The notes under the pieces: model-generated
What the model saw: only the letters and a program-made list of their open reading frames with translations
What the model was told of the DNA's origin: nothing
Databases searched by the model: none
Assembly (NCBI GenBank): GCA_018350325.1
Contig: JAEVLN010000002.1
Coordinates: forward strand, 1-64,000
DNA length: 64,000 bases
DNA from: Globodera rostochiensis
Taxonomy: Eukaryota; Nematoda; Chromadorea; Rhabditida; Heteroderidae
Direction: 5' to 3'
Position numbers and translations under genes: made by a program
Shown here: positions 57,533-64,000 of the stretch, piece after piece
How the letters are laid out: every line of letters starts with the position of its first letter
Position numbering within the stretch: the first letter of the stretch is position 1

Positions 57533-57764
57533 ACCCAATTCGCTATCTGCCAACTCGCTACACCCCAACTCGCTACTTTGTCCCGAGTCACTACCCCTTT
57601 TTTACTTGTTCAAAAACCGTTTAAGACATTTTACAATTAAAATGCATATATTTCTCATCTACTCGATGAGACAATACGAATGGTACCATTTTTAGGCTCG
57701 AGTAACAGAGCTGAGTTATAGAGATTTAAAAAAAGTAGCGAGTTGGCAGGTAGCGAGTCGGGGT
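57533..57764. mobile_element. Short inverted-repeat element (232 bp)
   Basis: TCGCTA[CT]CTGCCAACTCGC at the left is mirrored at the right, with more copies of AACTCGCTAC inside. No target duplication was identified. Shares the word TTCGCTATC with the ends of 29308-29903. Confidence 0.6.
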
Positions 57765-57990
57765 TCGTCCATTTAAAATACTCTTAGGGGTGTGTTACAG
57801 GAAAGGTAGATGCCGTTTGTAAATAAAATATTTATAAATTTAACGACTAAATACAAATTTCAATTTTTAAAAAGAGCAAATTAATACTGATAATAAAATA
57901 AAATATTACAAATCAGCATATGCTATAAAATTTTTTAGATTCAATGGTAATATTATAAAACGTTGCCGATTTTAGTATTAAAATTAATAA

Positions 57991-58074
57991 TGTTTACTTG
58001 ACAACCTTGGTTTAACACTGAAAAGTAGGCTTTGCAGAAACTATTATCATACAATTAACAGTACAATTAATTAA
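57991..58074 (+). CDS. Small open frame, 27 codons
   Basis: Reads CLLDNLGLTLKSRLCRNYYH then TINSTIN and stop. It may be an exon; nothing else supports it. Confidence 0.33.
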   Translation, partial: CLLDNLGLTLKSRLCRNYYHTINSTIN

Positions 58075-58224
58075 TATGCCAAATTATTTGTTCCAGATAT
58101 ATTTGGAAAAATTGTATATACATCAAAATGATAAAATTTAAAATATCAATGACAAAGTGCTTACAAATTAAAAAAAATACATATTTGAAAAAACATTTAA
58201 TATGTACAAATTAACAGATGTGAT

Positions 58225-58362
58225 ATGTGTTTTAAAATTGTACGATGCATGTGGACCTTGAACAAGAAGCTGGAATGGCAAATGTTTTGTCTGCACTTTT
58301 CTTCAGAAATTTTGCTTAGCATGAATTATTCGTCTAAAGGATTATTCAAAGTTGTTTTATAA
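58225..58362 (+). CDS. Small gene candidate, 45 residues
   Basis: ATG at 58225 reads MCFKIVRCMWTLNKKLEWQM, FCLHFSSEILLSMNYSSKGL and FKVVL. An overlapping frame (MHVDLEQEAGMANVLSALFF) is also open. Cys, Trp and Lys are frequent. The family is not recognised. Confidence 0.45.
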   Translation: MCFKIVRCMWTLNKKLEWQMFCLHFSSEILLSMNYSSKGLFKVVL

Positions 58363-59113
58363 TGTCAAAATAATACACCCAAATAAAAATAGTAGCAATT
58401 ACTGTTTAAACAGATTTGAAAAAATTCTCTATACGATAAATTTACAAATCAAAGGATACCAAAATTCAAAAAAAAAATTTTAAACAATAAATATATTAAA
58501 GTAATAAAACAAATTAATGCGTAATATAGGAAAATAAACGGGATTGTTAAATAAAATTTTTGAAAACCCAAAATTTTTAAAAAATATTATTATAAAGAAA
58601 TACAATAACAAATGCAAGTATAAATAAAACGCTTATTGAACATACAATTATGGTGCAAAATCAATAGTTGCAAAACCCATTAAAATTAAAGCAACGAAAA
58701 ACTAATTATATTAATTATTATTAATAAATACTTAAAGTTTTTGAAAAATTTAAACAACTAAAATAACTCTTTGGTTGATACAAAGATAATTAGCCAAATT
58801 AATTATAAATTTATAAACGCAACTAAAAACGATTTAAAAAATTTTAAAATCAATAAATGAAAATTTTACAAATTAATTATTAATTTAACATAGAAAAATA
58901 GAGATGCTTAGATCGTGACTCATCATATCTACGCATGCACATTATGTGCATAATAAAGATTTAACTAATCTTTTTTATATAATTGAACTTTAATGCCAAG
59001 ATTGATAAAAAATCAGTCCGCAGTGTAATTTTTGTTCAAAAACCAGAGGGGGACAGAAATTACGACACACCTAAATATTAAAAACTGCAAACTAAATTAA
59101 AATAAAAACATAA

Positions 59114-59284
59114 ATATTTAACTCCAAAATTGAATCAACTGAAATAAAATTTAAATATTTAATTCTGTACACTTTAAAAGTGCTATTGATGCCAGGCCAA
59201 CCTGGTTTTGAATTGCAGTTAATGATGGTAAAAGACTTTAGAAGTTGTTGTTACTTTACTTTTTTACCCAATGAAATAATATAA
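59114..59284 (+). CDS. Open frame of 56 codons
   Basis: Reads SKIESTEIKFKYLILYTLKV, LLMPGQPGFELQLMMVKDFR then SCCYFTFLPNEII and TAA. Long and balanced for this background. No splice acceptor is obvious at its start; the first ATG is at the MPGQPG segment. Confidence 0.5.
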   Translation: MFNSKIESTEIKFKYLILYTLKVLLMPGQPGFELQLMMVKDFRSCCYFTFLPNEII

Positions 59285-60411
59285 AGTAAATATTACTTCG
59301 TTTATTCGCATGCACCAAATATTTTTAAAAAATATATTGCTAAGTCTCTTTCATCTTCAAATTAAAAATAAAGAGGAAAACATTGATTTGTAATTTTCAA
59401 AGGATGACTACAATGCTCAAAGAATTTGGTTATTATTATATAATATTTTAGCAATGTTAGTGTTTCAACCACGCTGAAGTTCATTAACAAATAAAAAAAC
59501 AAAGCTTTGATCGTAAAAACTAAAAAATGAAAATTAACACTCAAAGCATGGGCCCCATACTTTGTACAGACTAAGAACTATTCACAACAAGAAGATTCCA
59601 TAAGATCTAATTCTCAAACTGAGCCATTCACAAAAATTTTGCTGAAAATGTAGTAAATGGCAATAATAATTCTAGTATGAAGTTCAAGATCATTAGACTA
59701 AAAGAAAAGCTAAAGTATGAATTAAATCTTTAACACAATAAATTTTTTTATATTTAGTTCATGCTTAAAAAAATTATTATGCGTTATATAAAAAAACTGA
59801 AAATTTTTATTATAAAATCTTTTGCAATTTTCAACTCTTGAAAAAAGAAATCTATTTTTTTAAATTGTTGAATACAAAGAAATCAAAAATTATCATAAAA
59901 CTTACTTTTATTATAAAATTAACAGAGGCTGAGATCATGATAATTACGAATGAGTTGAAAAAAGCAGGCATGGACACGGTTATGAATTTCCTTAACCGTA
60001 ACCGCCCGTCCTCAAACACTTAGAAACGTTAACCGTCCGTAACCGCCCGTCTTAAAAATCTCATAACCGTTAACCGCCCGTAACCGCCAGTCCTCAAAAT
60101 CTCATAACCGTTAACCGCCCGCGGTTATCCGCGGTTAACCGCATTATTTAAAAATCAATAAAGTTTTCCAGATTTTGAACAATCGATTTTTCAAAACTAT
60201 TTTTTTCCGATCGTGATGTGGCGTCCTTCTAAAATTAAATCAAAATTGATGTGTATTGAACTTAACAAGTGATTTTTATCAGATTTTGTCAATGAATAAA
60301 ATTTTTAAATCTCTTTCTAACACTTTCATGATTAAAATCTAACAAAGCGCGACCGATCAGCGAAATTTTTTTCTGTGTTTTTTGCGCTTTAGATTTATAA
60401 AATATTTTTTG

Positions 60412-60455
60412 GGCGGTGTGGGGGTTCGGCGGTGCCGATAGCCGCCGCCGAGAGA
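60412..60455 (+). repeat. GATA-loop GC hairpin element, copy 4
   Basis: GGCGGTGCCGATAGCCGCCG-CCG preceded by a G-rich run, nested inside the hAT element. Confidence 0.7.
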
Positions 60456-60644
60456 AAAAATTGAATATTTACCGACTTATGCTAAGAAAAATTGTCAAAT
60501 TTAGGTGATTGAACGTTTTAAAATGCACTAATTATTTATGTAAACACTTAGAATTTTACTTTTTATAGCTAAAATTTTTGTAAAAAATTGTAAGAATACT
60601 AAAAAGAAGGGATATTAAAATATAAATAAAACGATTACAGCGGG

Positions 60645-60712
60645 TGGGGCTAGAACCTAGAATAAATAAAACCAGTCGGAGAGTTTCACCACTAAGCCAT
60701 CGGATCGATAAA
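60645..60712 (-). repeat. tRNA-like element nested in hAT element
   Basis: On the minus strand TGGCTTAGTGGTG (A-box-like) and GGTTCTAGCCCC (B-box-like) are about 40 bp apart. Stems are weak, so it is more likely a tRNA-derived retroposon head than a tRNA gene. Confidence 0.5.
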
Positions 60713-61489
60713 GTAATTTGGTGAAATGTGAATAAAAGTCAAAGAAATTATAAGGCAAATCATCTCAATCCTCAGCAGCCAAAAAATAACGGATACGACG
60801 GCTAACCGCGGTTTTAGAGGTCATAACCGTTAACCGACCGTAACCGCCCGCCCTCAAAATCTCATAACCGTTAACCGCCCGTAACCGCGACCTTTTAAAT
60901 TCCATAACCGTTAACCGCGGGTAACCGCGGTTAACCGCGGATAACCGCGGTTACGGGTAACCGTGTCCATGCCTGGAAAAAAGGAAAGTGTTTTAATTAA
61001 TATTAACAAAAAATATACGTTAAAGTAAAGGAAAAACGATTTGTCTTTCAAAATCAAATATCCAATTCAAAATGATTCTATACGAATAAATAATCAGCAT
61101 ATAATAACTTCAATAAAAAAACTTTGGATTTTGAAGCAAAACTTGTCGGCTTTTTGTGTGTTTTAATTTGTTTATTTTATTTTAAAATTAATAATTTCAT
61201 GTATTCCAGTATTTTTCAAAAAATTGTCAACACAAACGAAATATATTAAACCAAAATATTTTTGATTCAAATATTCCAAATCTATCAAACAATATTTAGA
61301 AACCAAAAAAAAATTTCATAACTTAATTGTAGAAAATAAATATTAATGCTTTTATTGGAAAAATCTCATAGAAACCCGCTGTTCCCACCGAGGTGTGATT
61401 AACTCAAAAAAAATATATATATTAACTGAGATTGTCAAAATTAAGCTAAGCTTAAAAGAAATTGTATTCAAATGCATTTCATGGAATAG

Positions 61490-61600
61490 CAAGATGCAAT
61501 TTCGAACAGGCACGGCAAATTAATTACCTAAAACACTAAGTGATTCCTTAAACTAATGTTAAAGCTATATTCAAATAAATAAAAAAGAATGTTAGAATCA
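61490..61600 (+). repeat. Fourth relative of the palindrome arm
   Basis: It matches the exon region at 1855-2000 (GCAAG..ACGATTTCG and GGCAAAT.AATTAC) with a deletion of about 17 bp, in the left-arm orientation. Confidence 0.7.
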
Positions 61601-62319
61601 TTATTTATTAAATGTTTAAAAATGCAAACGATATTAAAATTAGAATCTAAGCCTTTATCATTTAATTTGTTTTTAACATTCTTCGACATAACAAATCAAA
61701 AATTGTTTTTGAAATTAGCATTTTTGATAAAATAATATTAAACAAAATTAATTTTAGCAAATAATGTCAAAGCTTAAATAATTAAAAGACATAAATTTAA
61801 TTTGCATTAAATAATGGTTTAAAATTTAAAATAAATTTTAACAAGATAGCAATTTATCAAATAAAAATAAATTTTGTACCTATTGAATAAAATAAATAAT
61901 AAATAAAATAAAATATTTTAAACGTAAATAAATCTAATGATTAAAGTTATGGTTTTAATTTTTTTTGCAAGCAAACTTTATAAAAGATGAACTATGCAAA
62001 TAGTTTTAATTTTTATTTTGAAAAACAGATCTTTTATAACAAAAACGCAATTCTAAAATACAAAATATACCATTATAAAACTAACTAAAGTATGTATTAT
62101 CATTGCAAATTATTATTTTTATTTTTTTCAATAGATAAATATGAAGATCACTTTATATGTTGATAATATTAATTTAAAAAAAAAGTAAATCCACTTATAA
62201 AGGCATTACCGAGAACTTACGGTGGTATAATATTTTAATTTATTTTATAAAATAATGCAAATTTATCTACGAAAAAAGGACGATAATGTAGTAAATTGCT
62301 AAAAAAGTAAATTTAGAAA

Positions 62320-62400
62320 ATGTTTAAGACTAAAATGGTTTTTAGCACTAATTACAACGAAGCCAAAGTGGCTGAACTGATGAATAAGCTGGAGAGTTAA
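62320..62400 (+). CDS. Small frame MFKTKMVFSTNYNEAKVAEL...
   Basis: ATG at 62320 just after AAATTTAG. Reads MFKTKMVFSTNYNEAKVAEL then MNKLES and TAA, a compact, helix-like soluble peptide. In the block copy at 12580 the ATG region is changed and the frame is lost. Possibly a first exon or a short gene. Confidence 0.48.
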   Translation: MFKTKMVFSTNYNEAKVAELMNKLES

Positions 62401-62603
62401 CTATTCACACCTACCAAGTCATAACATAAAGTGTAGGATTTAAAAGCAAACACAATAAAATAAATAACCCTTTTATTCAAAATAGAATTACAAAATAAAT
62501 GATTAATACAAATTTAAGCTAAATTTTAAAAATTCAATTAAAAGAAAAAGCTTGGAAAAGTAGTCAATTCTAACCCAAGAGATTGATTGTACGAAAATTT
62601 GTG

Positions 62604-62654
62604 GAGTTCACAAGCAAATCCAATATTGAACAAATAAAAAATAAAAACCAATAA
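62604..62654 (+). pseudogene. TRASN exon, copy 3
   Basis: EFTSKSNIEQIKNKNQ then stop; one base is lost upstream of it (GTACGAAAATT against GTACGGAAAAAATC), which breaks the link to TDCTEK. The KDF homologue follows at 62698. Confidence 0.42.
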
Positions 62655-62924
62655 TAAAAAATCATTGTTTAAAAACTCAATATAATAATTAAGGTAAGAA
62701 TATTTTATGGCGAAGAAAATATCAATAAAGTAATCTAACATAGTTTAATCTACAACTGGGATGGCTCAGAAGATTTCTTCAATTAATTGTTAACAAAGAT
62801 CTAAAACATTCAATTAGAAAAATATAAATTAACAAAATTATAGCATATCTAAGGTAATATATTAATTTTTAAAACCAAAATAAATATTTAAGAATTTAAC
62901 TAAAAATGAAATTATTATTTCTAG

Positions 62925-63400
62925 GATTGTTGGAGGTCGGTTGACCAAACCGAAAACCAAGCGGTGGTAGTAAAACCTGCCTAACCGAAAGTCCGTACCC
63001 GTCGGTTTTCCGGTTTTGGTTGTTAAAACAAAAAATACACCCCCCCCCCCAATGATGGAATTTTATGGGAGTTGTTGAGAAAGTTAAAATTGTATCAGAC
63101 ATTTTTGCCAAAAATTAATTTCACATTTATAAATTTAGTTTGCCCAAACTTACTTAATTTGATTTTTTACGCCAAAAATTGCAAAAAGTTATTGTTTTGC
63201 TTGCCAAAAATGATGACATAAGAAGACGCGAAAAAATTTTTTGAATTTTTTGATGGAATTTGTTAATACTTAGGGTTAAAATAAAAATTACGAATTGAAA
63301 ATCAAAAATAACGAAAACCGTTTTTGGTTTTCGGTTAACCGGGTGTCGGCCAAAAACCGAAACCGAAAACCGGGGTTCGGAAAAGCGGCCTAACCAAAAA
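62925..63400. repeat. CCGAAAACC-rich repeat zone, probable non-autonomous element
   Basis: Two zones of GGTTTTCGGTT/CCGAAAACC words (62930-63025 and 63315-63400) in inverted arrangement flank a C11 tract and a tail related to the GATA-hairpin family (TTTTTTGAATTTTTTGAT). Ends and target duplication could not be defined. The open frame across 62896-63111 is a by-product. Confidence 0.5.
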
Positions 63401-64000
63401 TTGGGATAAATTACTAAGATCTAAAAAATTGAATTTTTAGTCTATCAAAATGTATATTGTATTGTTGGCCTCGAATGACACCGGCCTCGAACGACAACAG
63501 ATAGCACGCATAGGATGCTCGCTCATACATACATAAGCAGATGAAAGAAATATAATAAAAATGTTAAATTTAATAAAACCTGTATTTGATAAACTAAAAT
63601 TGATTTAAATTACCACGAAAATGCCTTTGTAATTTTATTTTATTGAGTTCTTATAAAACTAAAGCTGCTTATGAAATTTTAAAATAATTTTAGTTATACA
63701 AAATAATTGAGTTTAAAGTTATGAAGACCAAATAAAAATCTTAAAAATATGGGTGACTGGCACTGCTGGTCCCAACTATTTATTTAGCCTTAATGAAAAC
63801 AAAATAATTCCAAACATTCATTGCCTAATAAATATTATAAAAGAATTCTAATGTAATAAAAATATAATTATATAAAAATATGTCTAAGAAAAAGACGCAA
63901 AAGTTTAATAAAAAGAATTCAAGATTAGTTAATATTAATATTTTTTTTACAAAAGTTTCGGCAAATAATTTATTTGACAAGTAATGTAAGTCGCACAGTC
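63400..64000. other. AT-rich stretch, no gene seen
   Basis: A short direct repeat GGCCTCGAA[TC]GACA occurs at 63467 and 63484. No other structure was recognised up to the window edge. Confidence 0.5.

Larger units (their letters stand above)
59965..60975. mobile_element. Non-autonomous hAT element (1011 bp)
   Basis: Terminal inverted repeats CAGGCATGGACACGGTTA and complement, with an exact 8-bp target duplication GAAAAAAG (59957-59964, 60976-60983). Subterminal regions are arrays of TAACCGTTAACCGCCCG-type words. The interior carries a GATA-loop hairpin and a tRNA-like sequence; no transposase is seen. Confidence 0.93.
53300..62720 (+). repeat. Duplicated block D-G, copy 2 (expanded)
   Basis: Same order of landmarks as 10420-13290, with at least two hAT elements (54482-55636, 59965-60975) and an inverted-repeat element (57533-57764) inserted. 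Confidence 0.85.

Noticed and set aside
59838..60023. 61-codon frame ending in the repeat
   Set aside because: It crosses the target duplication and terminal repeat of the hAT element, so it cannot be an ancestral gene.
62896..63111. 71-codon minus frame
   Set aside because: Built from the CCGAAAACC repeat zone and the C11 tract.

Overview
The window is very A+T-rich DNA from a eukaryote with spliced genes. It has no long uninterrupted genes, no bacterial operons and no ribosomal RNA. The extreme A+T content, the short exons, the acceptors of the TTTTCAG/TTTTAG type and the hAT transposons best fit a nematode, perhaps a root-knot nematode (Meloidogyne-like). That assignment is inference from composition and style; no gene in the window is diagnostic.

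Layout. 1-5570 is a large palindrome: two ~2.5 kb arms in inverted orientation around a 471-bp spacer, the left arm cut by the window edge. 5.6-7 kb and 15-23 kb are lower-copy DNA with short coding-like islands. 7.6-9.5 kb and 46.7-50.1 kb are a diverged direct duplication. 10.4-13.3 kb and 53.3-62.7 kb are another pair in the same order, the second copy swollen by insertions; a third partial set lies at 23.6-27.1 kb. 28-46 kb is mostly single copy and holds the clearest protein-coding exons: a four-helix membrane protein (29958-30600), a canonical spliced exon pair (32861-33193) and several exons at 33-38 and 43-46 kb. Between 46 and 61 kb lie three hAT-type elements with terminal inverted repeats and exact 8-bp target duplications (46100-46602, 54482-55636, 59965-60975). 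The middle one keeps the two ends of a transposase gene, and its empty insertion site survives in a paralogous copy near 27.0 kb.

How to read the gene calls. Most coding calls are short open stretches in islands of higher G+C, often flanked by plausible splice sites. I cannot connect most of them into full genes, and some islands are open in more than one frame. Where two or three diverged copies keep the same frame open (12102/57017, 10643/53374, 13081/14899/62604) coding history is better supported. The duplicated blocks look like a dispersed family of small or decaying genes of unknown function, sharing a basic Cys-containing C-terminal peptide, a Glu/Lys-rich exon and a TRASN-type exon. 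The hAT elements, a GATA-loop GC-hairpin family, tRNA-like elements and tandem arrays are later insertions into that framework.
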